Both the position numbers and the translations under genes were made by a program. The notes beneath the pieces were generated by a model. The model was not told where the DNA came from and did not search any database. It saw only the letters and a list, made by a program, of their open reading frames with translations. DNA of 64,000 nucleotides from a virus. Below, piece by piece: positions 26,388-36,900 of this stretch (position 1 is the stretch's first letter; every line of letters starts with the position of its first letter). The stretch spans positions 62,001-126,000 of the IMG/VR virus record IMGVR_UViG_3300044974_001280. One strand, 5' to 3'.

Positions 26388-29300
26388 ATGGCATTTTACA
26401 TTCTAGAAGCCGCCACAGATTCGGCAGAAAATATTTGGGCAGTAGGAAGAGATCTATCCCTGTTCAACGGCCAGGATTGGGAGTATTTCAATTCTTCCAA
26501 CTCGGTGGTTCCTGACAATTCTCCCTACTACCTAGATACGAGAACTATCTCAATCGACGAGTATGACGTTAAATGGGTAGGTTGCGCTATTGCTCCTAGT
26601 ACGTCACAAGTTTTGGTTTTCAGTGTTGCCAATACGGATGCTGCCACTGGGTCAAATTGGACCCTATCTGACTTTAACCTGCCTCCCGGGGGTCTCTGGG
26701 AGGTGGGGGAAATCTATGCCAGTCCTTATGGAGATGAGGTTTTAGCTTACATTACGGGCCTTAACGGAGGAGCTGGAACGGGAGCAACTTGCACTCCTGG
26801 CATTACAGGTGGTTATCTCTGGAGGTACAACAAGGTTCTTCAGGAGTGGTCAGAGGTGGCACCCGGGTACATCTGGCCAACAATCTATGAGATTGCAGCG
26901 AAAGGGCTGGATGGGGTAAATTGGGAGTATTATCTTGCCACTTCAGATGGTCTACAAATTATTCCACCAGGAACTTTGGACTATGAAGTTCTACAGGATG
27001 GCACATTTTTTTTGCCTGGCTTGAAGAAACTCAATCCCTATAATTCATCTGTCCCCACCAGTCAGGTGTATTCTATTTCTTTTGACGAGAATGGGAATTA
27101 TTGGTTAGGAACAGACAGTGGATTAACTTACTGGGATGGGAAAAAATTTTATAACTGGACGGTTCCCCTTAATAACTCCGTGACTAAAGTTACTTCTAGA
27201 CCCTATGGTCATGTTTTTTTTAGATGTGGCGATCCCTTCTTTGATCTTTCTTTGTCTGATGGCTTTTTTCATTTTAACGGTGACAGTTTCAGTCAATTTA
27301 ACACTGGAAATTCCGCTCTTCCCAGCGATAGGGTAGTTGATTTGCTGTTGGTCCATAACAAAGTTGAAAAAAACGGGCTCTCGGTTTATCCCAACGACCT
27401 CTGGGTAGTGAATGGTAATAACGTTACCCTCTTCGATTATAATTTACCCCATGTCTACGCCAGCAGCAATTACACAGGAACTACAGGCTGGAATTTTCTA
27501 TACTACACTCCTGGGTCAACCGGAGCAACAACCGATGCTGCAAACCTCCCCAAAACACAAAGATACGATTGGGTTTATCCTTCTTGGCAAGGCTATGATA
27601 ACCAAAAAATTGTCTTAAATCATCCTGGAATGGATCCAAGAAGTCTCTTCCTGACGACAAACTTTAAGGATCTAGCAAACGGGCAGGCCGAGAATCAAAA
27701 TTATTGGAACTGGGGATCTGTCCCAACTTACGACCAGAGTTTGACGGCCGGAAGAATTCCTTCTTCGGATTGGGTTGTCGGTATAACAGGGAGCTCATCC
27801 CCCTTTTTAACTCAGCCCTCTATCAGCTTAACTGCAACAACGAGGTATTCCCATTTGAATGTAGTTGGAGGTTTCATGATTGGTGAAAATGCCTACTTGG
27901 GTGCTTCAAGTAACACTGAAGATTTTGTTTTGCAAAACACTAATGATACCTCATTCTTTCCTGGAAATGAATTCATGGGTTTTTTATCTTTTTACACAGA
28001 TGGTGGACAGGTTCAAGGAGCAATTCCTTTTAGGGGTGCCAATACCAAGATCTTAGATGTAAAAAGATCTTTTGATGGAAAAACTGTTTACGCCTTAGGG
28101 ATCTATAATTATTTTTTAGAAGCTGGTAAATTTACTTGGGGCTCTTCTTATCCAACGGCAGGAGGAATGTCAGTCACTGGAGTGACAGGTCCCACTGGTG
28201 GGCCCATTGGATTTAGCAATATGGCCTCACCCGGTGCAACTTCTGATTACAGCTACCCTTGGATCCTGAATGCACCAACCTCAGCTACCTCGGGTTTATA
28301 CATTCCTGATTTTTCTGTTGTTAATGATACCACTGCTTTTTTCATAGCTGAAATCGATTATGAAATAGGCAATCAAATTAGCTATGGCGGCATTGATTTT
28401 TCCTCTGAAACTGCATCCGAAGTTTTTTGTCTCAAAAAATTCAGGTATTTTCCTGGTGCCAGTTCAGATTATGATACTCAAACCGGAGGCCCAACTGGTT
28501 ATTTTCCATCGGGTGTTAATTACCCCGGTACTGCCTCTTTGGCGGTGGGTGAAAATTCAATTAGAATCATGGGGAATATCCAAGGTGGGTTTGCAACTTT
28601 GGCAAGGGACTATGAAAATATTTTAGATGCTCCATCCTGCCCTTCTTTCTTCTTCAGTAGTATTTCAGGAGGTTCTTATACTAACAGCTCTTTTGTTTTG
28701 GAATTAAACGAAGATTTTTCTTTGAGAGGAGTTCAAACGATCGGCATGACTGGTCCTAATTCCTATACCGATACTATCAGTACCGTTCCCAATGCCCAGA
28801 CTTTTCTACTGTCAGGAACTTCAACCAGCGATGTTAGCTACGGGAATCTCAATTTGACCCACCCCAATCCAGGTTTTTGTTTCCCGTGGATACTTCTGTC
28901 TCTTCCTTCTTTCACTGGTATTACTGGTTCTTTCATCAGCAATCATACTTCTAATGGTTCTTCTTTTCCCAGCTGGAGGCCTACGATAGGCACATTCTCG
29001 AGCGATTCTTCCTATTACGCTGGTTTTATCTATACCGGGAATGCAATCACTACTTCAGGAAGCACTTCTTTGACTTTTGAAGGAGCTTCGGGAGCACTTT
29101 CCGTCGGTCTTTTGTCCATCTCTCCCGGTGGAATAGTAAGACAGGAATCTTCTTATGAAATACTACCTTCCTCCTACCAGGCGGTTGATTCCTCTTTTCT
29201 GAGTGGTGTTCAGGGTCTCAGTACAGGAGATAGTTATTACCTGAGTGTTTTTTATCCAACTGTGCCTGGAGTAACGGGAGGGGGAAATCACATTTTTAAA

Positions 29301-30056
29301 AGATCTATCTCAGGAACTTATGTTGATGAATTTTCCACTGTTTCTTTGGATAGTTCAACGGTCCAATCTCCTCTTGTTTTTTCAGTCTATCCAAATTTAG
29401 ATCTGTTCCTAGCAGGTTCCGTAACAGGTCAAACCGGACCAACTGGACTTCCATATCCCCCTCTGGATGGATTTCCTTTTGTTTCTTTTTCTGAGAGCTA
29501 TAAGGCACCCAAAGGGATAGATCTAGGTAACATTATTTCTAGAGCTGGGTCCGGAGCTTGGACCTGGGCCGATGTTCATAATTCAGAGAGAGATTTATAC
29601 GTGCCCATGCTTTCCACTGTTTTCTTTTCAAACTACGGATCCCAAATTTTCGGAAAACAAAATAACAGATGGGTGCTGACCGACGCCAGAAATGGGAATG
29701 TTATTCTGGATGTTAAATTCACCCCTTATTTTATTTACACCTTTACCTCCTCGGGCTACTACAGTTTACAAAACACTGTTGAAGATGCTGCCGGCAACAT
29801 TTACGAAATTTCAAAACCTGCTTTCATCAAGGTTGTAAACCAATCAATTCCTAGAGCCGATGACCCTAACCCTTTGCTGGTAAATTCCGCCGACTATGGA
29901 TACATTAAACCCTCCAAAGAATTACAAAACCAGATTTGGGAACTCAATCAGGATCTTCTAGAAGAACAGATAGTTATCAGAAGAGAAAGCGCCATTCCTT
30001 TTGGCTCGGGACTGGTCATTAAAAGTGATGCTAATTCAACTTTTAGGGAAACCTAA
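26388..30056 (+). CDS. Tail fibre/adhesin-like protein with propeller repeats
   Basis: A 1,222-residue protein. The first ~380 residues contain propeller-type blades: AENIWAVGRDLSLFNGQDWE and, most clearly, GNYWLGTDSGLTYWDGKKFY, which follows the 'GNxWxGTxxGLxxxDG' repeat of Bacteroidota sensor kinases. The middle is Ser/Gly/Thr-rich with collagen-like bits (TGVTGPTGGPIG). The C-terminal 180 residues are Ig-like and share a pattern with the end of the preceding gp7-like protein. A surface-exposed tail protein, perhaps receptor-binding, is likely. Its stop overlaps the convergent phoH stop by 4 bases. Confidence 0.6.
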   Translation: MAFYILEAATDSAENIWAVGRDLSLFNGQDWEYFNSSNSVVPDNSPYYLDTRTISIDEYDVKWVGCAIAPSTSQVLVFSVANTDAATGSNWTLSDFNLPPGGLWEVGEIYASPYGDEVLAYITGLNGGAGTGATCTPGITGGYLWRYNKVLQEWSEVAPGYIWPTIYEIAAKGLDGVNWEYYLATSDGLQIIPPGTLDYEVLQDGTFFLPGLKKLNPYNSSVPTSQVYSISFDENGNYWLGTDSGLTYWDGKKFYNWTVPLNNSVTKVTSRPYGHVFFRCGDPFFDLSLSDGFFHFNGDSFSQFNTGNSALPSDRVVDLLLVHNKVEKNGLSVYPNDLWVVNGNNVTLFDYNLPHVYASSNYTGTTGWNFLYYTPGSTGATTDAANLPKTQRYDWVYPSWQGYDNQKIVLNHPGMDPRSLFLTTNFKDLANGQAENQNYWNWGSVPTYDQSLTAGRIPSSDWVVGITGSSSPFLTQPSISLTATTRYSHLNVVGGFMIGENAYLGASSNTEDFVLQNTNDTSFFPGNEFMGFLSFYTDGGQVQGAIPFRGANTKILDVKRSFDGKTVYALGIYNYFLEAGKFTWGSSYPTAGGMSVTGVTGPTGGPIGFSNMASPGATSDYSYPWILNAPTSATSGLYIPDFSVVNDTTAFFIAEIDYEIGNQISYGGIDFSSETASEVFCLKKFRYFPGASSDYDTQTGGPTGYFPSGVNYPGTASLAVGENSIRIMGNIQGGFATLARDYENILDAPSCPSFFFSSISGGSYTNSSFVLELNEDFSLRGVQTIGMTGPNSYTDTISTVPNAQTFLLSGTSTSDVSYGNLNLTHPNPGFCFPWILLSLPSFTGITGSFISNHTSNGSSFPSWRPTIGTFSSDSSYYAGFIYTGNAITTSGSTSLTFEGASGALSVGLLSISPGGIVRQESSYEILPSSYQAVDSSFLSGVQGLSTGDSYYLSVFYPTVPGVTGGGNHIFKRSISGTYVDEFSTVSLDSSTVQSPLVFSVYPNLDLFLAGSVTGQTGPTGLPYPPLDGFPFVSFSESYKAPKGIDLGNIISRAGSGAWTWADVHNSERDLYVPMLSTVFFSNYGSQIFGKQNNRWVLTDARNGNVILDVKFTPYFIYTFTSSGYYSLQNTVEDAAGNIYEISKPAFIKVVNQSIPRADDPNPLLVNSADYGYIKPSKELQNQIWELNQDLLEEQIVIRRESAIPFGSGLVIKSDANSTFRET

Positions 30057-30757
30057 AATTTTCCTTTGTTACTTCCGGTTCCTCCAGTTCCCCGGTACTT
30101 CCATTCCTCGTATCTTTTGACGATTTCTTTTAGAATTTTACTTCTGACGATGTCATCATCTGTAAAGACGAATTCTCCTACCCCCTCTACATCTCTTACC
30201 ATATCTACGAACATGGGCAAAGCAACTTTCTCGTATGAGATGTCGTGCTGAGTTACGTCCCCTGCTAGTAGAACTTTAGAATCGTTGCCCAGTCTAGAAA
30301 CATAAAGCATGAGTTGCTTCATATCACAATTTTGAGCCTCATCCAGAATCATCATGGATTTATCAAAGGTTGCTCCCCTGAGATAGGCTAGAGGTCTAAA
30401 TTCAATCTGCTTTTCAATGAAAAGCTGAGCTAATTTTTCTTTGGAAATGATTTTTTCCATGGTGATCAGAAAACTTTCCATGTAGGGACCTATTTTATCG
30501 TTGACGTCTCCTGGTAAAGAACCTAGTTTTTCCCCTGATTCCTGGATCGGCTTAGTGAAAATAATTCTTTCAATCTCAGATTTCTGTAAAAGCTTCAAGG
30601 CTGTGTAACAGGCAGAAAATGTTTTAGAAGTTCCTGCAGGTCCCCAACAAAAGGTTATGGTGTTGTGGATGATGGTGTCAGAGTAGAGTTTTTGCTTAGG
30701 AGAAAGAGAAATATCTCTAAAATCTTTGTTAACGAGTTTTGATTTTCCGATGGGCAT
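30053..30757 (-). CDS. phoH: PhoH-like P-loop ATPase
   Basis: A 234-residue PhoH-family ATPase on the minus strand. Walker A is GPAGTSKT at residues 39-46 (the usual second-last Gly is Ser). FTKPIQESGEKLGSLPG and YLRGATFDKSMMILDEAQN (Walker B with D139 and E140) are family hallmarks, and LAGDVTQ follows. PhoH proteins are common in phages; an RNA helicase or phosphate-stress role is proposed but not settled. It converges on the propeller protein and diverges from the gene at 30817, sharing a palindromic promoter-like element with it. Confidence 0.9.
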   Translation of the reverse strand: MPIGKSKLVNKDFRDISLSPKQKLYSDTIIHNTITFCWGPAGTSKTFSACYTALKLLQKSEIERIIFTKPIQESGEKLGSLPGDVNDKIGPYMESFLITMEKIISKEKLAQLFIEKQIEFRPLAYLRGATFDKSMMILDEAQNCDMKQLMLYVSRLGNDSKVLLAGDVTQHDISYEKVALPMFVDMVRDVEGVGEFVFTDDDIVRSKILKEIVKRYEEWKYRGTGGTGSNKGKF

Positions 30758-30779
30758 TTTTGAGTGTTAAAAAATAGTA

Positions 30780-30791
30780 GGATATATATCC
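30780..30791. promoter_or_regulatory. Palindromic, possibly bidirectional late promoter element
   Basis: GGATATATATCC is a perfect 12-bp palindrome, 22 bases from the minus-strand phoH start and 25 bases from the plus-strand start at 30817. Both strands read GGATATATA. Confidence 0.5.
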
Positions 30792-30816
30792 AAAACAAAT
30801 ACAATAAAAAAAGACC

Positions 30817-31713
30817 ATGTCAACAGTAAGTACAACTTCAATCCTAGGTTCTGATTCCATTTCAGCTTCCAGAATCACCATTAACTCTAATTTTCTGCTG
30901 CTGGAAAATTGGATTAATCAATATGTGAATGTTTTTGGGGTTGATTCAACCAACGGAATCCTAGATTTATCAGCAGCTTCTACCGGCAGGATTTCCGCCA
31001 AAACAGGAAGATTTGATCAACTGACCATCCCTGCCGGAGGCACTGGTTTGGCTCAGATCAATTCCAGTGGGATTGGACAATTTGTTGGGGTTTCTACAGC
31101 TACTTTGACAGCCAGCGGGGTCACTACATTTTCTGGTCCCTTCACTTCGTCAAACACAGCCACTTTTAATTCTACAACCAACCTATTCGGGTCGACCTCA
31201 CTGAATAACGCCTTTATCATCCTTAGCAGCGGTCATTTTGTGGGACAAAACACCACCTATGCCACTGGAGCTACTGCAGGAACTCCTTTCGCAGCAAGTA
31301 GTGTTGGAGGAGGTGGAAGATCTAGTTCTTTAGCAGTTCCTTATCAAATAACAGGGACAGAAGACATTATCTATGCTGATTGCAGTAGTGGTTGGTTTAT
31401 GACAGTAGGTACTACAGGTAGCACTGTTTCTAATTTAACCGCGGGAACCCGAATCACTATCGTAAATACTGATAATTCTGGGGGTTTTATTGCAACAGGA
31501 CTTCAAAATTCCGGAGCTTATTATACTGGATTTAACACAGATTCAAGTTACGGCGGGTTTCCCGTTTCAAGTCCTAGTTCTGGTATAGCCTGCGATGCTG
31601 GTTACCCTTATCAATCTTCTATCACTTTACAATGGGAACCTAGAATTGCACAAGGGACAGGAACTGAAGAAGGATCTTGGGTGGTATTGTCAGCAACCAA
31701 TATGACCTGGTAA
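30817..31713 (+). CDS. Tail fibre-like protein
   Basis: A 298-residue Ser/Thr/Gly-rich beta protein. The N-terminus has SRITINSNFLLLENWI, matching the (K/T)INxNFxxL motif of the two collagen-like fibre proteins at 48968 and 50454, so all three may dock to the same virion site. Long low-complexity beta repeats follow (TATLTASGVTTFSGPF), then a more globular C-terminus. It starts the fibre operon after the palindromic promoter element. A short fibre or fibre-associated protein is the best guess. Confidence 0.55.
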   Translation: MSTVSTTSILGSDSISASRITINSNFLLLENWINQYVNVFGVDSTNGILDLSAASTGRISAKTGRFDQLTIPAGGTGLAQINSSGIGQFVGVSTATLTASGVTTFSGPFTSSNTATFNSTTNLFGSTSLNNAFIILSSGHFVGQNTTYATGATAGTPFAASSVGGGGRSSSLAVPYQITGTEDIIYADCSSGWFMTVGTTGSTVSNLTAGTRITIVNTDNSGGFIATGLQNSGAYYTGFNTDSSYGGFPVSSPSSGIACDAGYPYQSSITLQWEPRIAQGTGTEEGSWVVLSATNMTW

Positions 31714-31734
31714 CCAAGGAATTAAAAAAACAAC

Positions 31735-33948
31735 ATGGCCAAAACCCCATTTATCAGACCTCTCCAAACTCAGGGTGGAACCTTCTATGCCTTTTCATCA
31801 GCTGCCGAGGATCTTTCTTTTACCTTCAATAATTCAATCAACAAATTCAAATTTTCGAAATTTGCCCTGCTGAACATTCCCCAGATAAATTCGGGGGATC
31901 CTTTAGGTAATTCTTTGAAATTGAATGCTCCCGATAGTGCCTTCATTGATAAGGCCACGAACGCACAAGAGATAATCACCACGAATCAGAATGTCAATTT
32001 TTCACAGAGCTTTCAATCCTATTGTTTGAATTTAGAAACAACGATTTTAAGTGGATCTGATTATGATTCCACCCTGAAGCAAAACGTTTCTGAACGGGTC
32101 TTTTGGAAGTGGTTGAAGGAGCTAGGAGGTATTCGATTCCAGCCTGCCGCTTCTTCCCAGGTAGTTTCATCATTAGATCAAAACACAGTAGTTACGATCA
32201 ACAATTTACCAGTTACTCAAAAAAGATACGTAGAAGGTGACCCATCAGGAGGAACTGGTTCTTTCGGTTTAACTGGTGCCACTTACAATAGGGTGGTTCA
32301 ATACATTGGGAATTTAGATATAGTTAATTCAGTTAAAAATAACAATAACACCTATTCAGAAGTGTATGTGCTCGTTCCTACTCGAGACGGTAACACTCCT
32401 ACGGTCCTATTTAAGAACGTCGTGGACAGTAATTACCCCATGGATTATTCATGGACTAATAATCCAGCGGACCCCTTAAATGATGAATATTTAACTGGCA
32501 GAGCTTATGATGAACTGAATCCCAGCGGATTGACCAACCTAGCCATTTTCGACGAAGATGTGTTGGGTCAACCCCAAGTGACATATACTGATACTTCTAA
32601 CGGAGCTACTGGAGATGGCAACTGGTATGCACCTCGGGCAATTGCAGACACATATTTCACTGATGCAACCTTTACTGATCCAACCGCCCAGATTCTTGAA
32701 AAATCATATCAAGGAGCTTCTTCAGGGAATGGCTATCAAAAGTATGTCAGAACTTTATTGGATTCGATTGGAATAGATTTTGATCCTAGTTCCTATAAAC
32801 AGATAGTAGATGATCCAGCTATTTCGACTTTAGAAGAATTTAATGCGACTTCTTTGTCTAGTGATTTTTCATTTAATGCTGTTTTAATATACTATGATGT
32901 TTATGATCCTGCCTTTCCGGCAGATTCTGCTACCAATCTTTACGGCGTTCTGTTTCTAGATGATGTTCAGCCCACGGGGGCTGGAACCGATGAAATACCA
33001 GGTTTCAAAAAATACAAGCCCAACCCTGTTACCAAGTTGAACGGTAATTCTTATGGTTTAAAGCTGAATATCAAATTTGACGTTGATATAGACCAAACCG
33101 GGGTTGAACAAGCAATCAATGATTATTCTCCCTTTTCACTAAGTATGTTCATGGATGCGGTGAATGTCCTTCAAGACGCTTCTGCCACCCTTAACAACAC
33201 GGCAGCTATTTATGCTTCTCTGGAAGACCGTGTCAATGCCCTAGAAAATCTGGTGTTGTCCTCAGAAACGACTTTTACTTTTGATCGCAGAATTTCACAA
33301 CTAGAAAATGCACTAGCAGCTAATCAGGCCCTTTTTAACAACACTCAGGCCGTCATGGGCTTAATAAATCAGAACTACGAGTTAATCAGAGCCATAATCA
33401 ACAACGAGACCTCCGTTGAGATTTCTTACAATTTAGATTTGATTCGACAAGGTAGTGGCATTATTGTGGACCGGTCAGTTCCAAACGAACTCAGAATTAT
33501 CAACGATAATCAGGATTACAATGTTGGTCCTCAAAATGGCACTGTTACTCTTCAGAATTTATCTCCCAATACGATTCAGCTTCAGACCTTCGGTAACTAC
33601 CTCAAACACGTTAACAACGGCGTGCCTATCAACCTATCTCAAGATTTGGTGATCAGAATTGATGATTATACTCTGACAAATTGGAAAAGAGGTCAGCTCA
33701 TGAGATTCTCTTTTGGAGACCAGATAGTTCCTGGCGATTACAACGTTACCTTCTTGACCAATGCGGTAGGAAACTTCCCTCTCAGTAATCCAACTAGGGT
33801 TCCATATTCGACCCTTATCATTTCTCTGGTGAATAGTGATTTTGCTAGTCAAGATTATAAACCGGTCATAGATATAGTGTGTGTCGATCCTAACAATTTG
33901 ATTTTCCAAGCGGACATTGTCGGTAGAAGTTTCACAAATAACCCATAA
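31735..33948 (+). CDS. Virion structural protein with coiled coil, 737 aa
   Basis: Unrecognised structural protein. The N-terminal half is beta-rich with an unusual aromatic helix (QNVSERVFWKWLKELGGIRF). A coiled coil follows at about residues 490-550 (LEDRVNALENLVLSSE and DRRISQLENALAANQALF), fitting a trimeric fibre. The C-terminal part is again beta (QNGTVTLQNLSPNTIQLQTF). It contains short TG-rich loops like its neighbours. It lies in the fibre block with 17-21-base gaps on each side. Confidence 0.55.
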   Translation: MAKTPFIRPLQTQGGTFYAFSSAAEDLSFTFNNSINKFKFSKFALLNIPQINSGDPLGNSLKLNAPDSAFIDKATNAQEIITTNQNVNFSQSFQSYCLNLETTILSGSDYDSTLKQNVSERVFWKWLKELGGIRFQPAASSQVVSSLDQNTVVTINNLPVTQKRYVEGDPSGGTGSFGLTGATYNRVVQYIGNLDIVNSVKNNNNTYSEVYVLVPTRDGNTPTVLFKNVVDSNYPMDYSWTNNPADPLNDEYLTGRAYDELNPSGLTNLAIFDEDVLGQPQVTYTDTSNGATGDGNWYAPRAIADTYFTDATFTDPTAQILEKSYQGASSGNGYQKYVRTLLDSIGIDFDPSSYKQIVDDPAISTLEEFNATSLSSDFSFNAVLIYYDVYDPAFPADSATNLYGVLFLDDVQPTGAGTDEIPGFKKYKPNPVTKLNGNSYGLKLNIKFDVDIDQTGVEQAINDYSPFSLSMFMDAVNVLQDASATLNNTAAIYASLEDRVNALENLVLSSETTFTFDRRISQLENALAANQALFNNTQAVMGLINQNYELIRAIINNETSVEISYNLDLIRQGSGIIVDRSVPNELRIINDNQDYNVGPQNGTVTLQNLSPNTIQLQTFGNYLKHVNNGVPINLSQDLVIRIDDYTLTNWKRGQLMRFSFGDQIVPGDYNVTFLTNAVGNFPLSNPTRVPYSTLIISLVNSDFASQDYKPVIDIVCVDPNNLIFQADIVGRSFTNNP

Positions 33949-33965
33949 AATACAGAGAAAATAGT

Positions 33966-36900
33966 ATGGCAGGTACTCAAAATAGTGTCAGTTCTCTGGT
34001 AGCTCAGTTTCTTAGGCTCCAGAAAAACTCGATTGAAATCATCAATGGTCTTAACGAGGTTGCAACCTCCACTAACGACACAGTTCAAATAGAAATGTTG
34101 GACGAGGCTGGATTTCCCAGCAACGTTTCAATTCCGGCCTATGGTTATTTAAGGAGCCAGATCCAGAGACTAGATTCCAACATTCAGTCCTTGGCTGGGC
34201 TTGGCGATAATTTCTCAACGGTCAGAAACCCTGATGGGACTTATTCACAAATCTACAAATCAGAACCTCTCAGAGATCCAACCCCTCTGGTAAACTTACA
34301 AGTACCCAGCACTTTTTCTGCCAGGGACAACTGGTTTTTTGAAAGTTTTCTTTCTCCTTTACTCTACATCAGTCTGGACGTAACTGGGCAAATACCCGAT
34401 GACGCAGATCGAATTTTGGTGAAGAGAATCATCGCCAACACCGACACGGATGATAAAAAAGCCTATTTTGACACCAATCTGAAAGGAAGAAATGAAATTT
34501 CAGAACAAAATTTTATTTCAGAACTCACCGGAGCAGGCATCAATTATTTTGTGGACGAGGACATAATTCCACTGCCTCTTCGCACTATTAGAAATCAGGG
34601 CTCGTTTGGGGTTCTTTCTTTTTACGATGACACTGTTAGTACAACAGATGCTAACGGTCAGACTGTACAAGAAACGAGAAGGAATTACAAACTTAACTCT
34701 GTTCAGTACACCGATACCAGTACGGGAGTTCAAAACGGTAGAACTTTAAATGTCGGGAATGTTTTATTAACCTCAGATGGCACTAGATACGAGATTACTT
34801 CTATTAACATCAGTCAAACTTCGGTCCAACTTAAAAGAATTTCTGGCTATCAGCCTGTTCAAATAGGTAATAACTCCTTGAGCCTATTGTCTACCCAGTT
34901 CAATGCACGATTTGTAGACGTCAACGTTGGTTACGATGAGAGGCAAGGTGTTTTCTTTAAAAAGATCGACGACAATTACAATATAGTTGCTTCTAACTGG
35001 TCCCCTGGCATTGTTTTTTTCAGCAATGAACTCAGAATCAATACCACCAGCGGGGTTCAGACTCTCGAACAATTTTATTTGACCTCGGTGGCAGATCTGG
35101 GGCAGCAGCTACTGGCGATGGCAAAAGAGAAAAAAATCTCGGCCGTGAGCGGCCTCGTGCCGGAACCCCCTAGTATTGTAAACAGTAATTTCAAAGTTGT
35201 TCAGATTAACACTCAGCTAACCCAAGGCACCGATATTCAAACTCTGAATCAAAAGGTGGCTTTAAAAGCAACCCTCCAAAGTGAAATAGCTCAGCTCGAT
35301 ACGGCGATCAACACCAATCGAGCACAGATTAATAGTTTGAGTACTACCTCTGTAACTCCATTCTCTAAGACTTCAGGCAACAGTTTAACATCCTCAATCG
35401 ATACCAGTCTGAGAACAACAACCCAAAATTCTCAAGCTCTAACAGCCAACCTAAACTCTTTAACCCAACAAAGAGTTCAAAAACAGCAACTGTTGGCTTC
35501 TGTTGTTAGCGACATTAACACCCTATCTACAAGTACCCCTCAACTAACTGTAGATCCAAAGTATAGGGTAAGGGGATTTTGGGCTATTCCTCCTCCCAGA
35601 ATCAATCCTTCGACAGGGTCTCAACAAGTTATCCAATTTATTATAGAATACCGTTATTTATCAGATTCTGGTATTTCTCCGGCTGTTCAACAAATTAATT
35701 TCCTAGATAACAACGGTCAACAGAAAACAGGCTCCTTTAGTAATTGGAACAGAGTTATTACAGACATAAGAACAAAAATTTATGATCCTAACACTGGCAC
35801 TTATACCTGGGCTCCTGAATTAACTGATGATGCAGATGCCAACAACATTAACCAATTGGATATTCCTATCACCAGCGGAGAACAAGTGGAAATTAGAATT
35901 AAATCAGTTTCAGAGGCAGGATGGCCAGACAACCCCTTAACTTCCGACTGGTCAGATAGTGTTATCATCGGATTTCCTGCCGATGCCAGCACCCAAAACA
36001 CGGCTGCTGCGGTAACAACTAATTTAAAAGACGAGGCTGTTTTGGCAATCCAACAGGATTTGTCTTCTAAAGGTCTAGACAATCTGTTGTCAAGACAGTT
36101 CACTGCTGGATCAAAAGTTTTTGTTTTGGATACTCCTGCAATTGCAAGTGGATTTTACGACTCGAACGGAAATCCAGTCGACTTGTTTCAGAAATTAACA
36201 GATCTCCAGAATGAGATCGTTTCACTAAGAGCAACGATTGAAAGAAGTGTTGGCGTTCTTGAGGTTCAAATTGTAGATTCTGCAGGAAACAGCCAAATTA
36301 TTACAAGTGGGCAAACTATCAAACTTAATGCAGGTTACACTAACCAAATTTTTACTAGTCCTCTTACTTCTGATGCAGGAAAAATCGCTTCTTCTATTTA
36401 TCAGCTTAAATTGATTAACACAGCAGCTGGAATTCTAGAACTTTCTTCGGTTGTGCCAGGTGGACTTAACACAGTTGCTGGCTCTTCTACAACTTACTCT
36501 CTGCCAGAAGGTTACAATCAGAGTCTGAGGTACGGTGAAATTGGTATTTCTATTACATCACTAACTCCAGCCGATATTATTCCTCCTGGATCTACCGGCA
36601 ACGCCAACGATGAGTCTTTCCAGCAGCTTAGACAAGCTGCCCCTTATATGTCGGGTAACGCCAACAGCCAGTTTATTTACCCCAGATGGAAAAGTGTCGG
36701 TCTAGATCAGGATCTGTATGTTAGCACGCAGCCCTATTCAGCGGGTTACAATTACCAAGGAAATGGCCAGGGTCTACCACAGAATGGCTCATCCTTGATT
36801 CCCTATGACCCTTCCGTGTCCACTGTCCCTACAGCTTCAGGCACAGGTCCGGCGGTTTGGAATGGTAATTATACTGGCTCTACGGGTAGTTATGCGGGAG

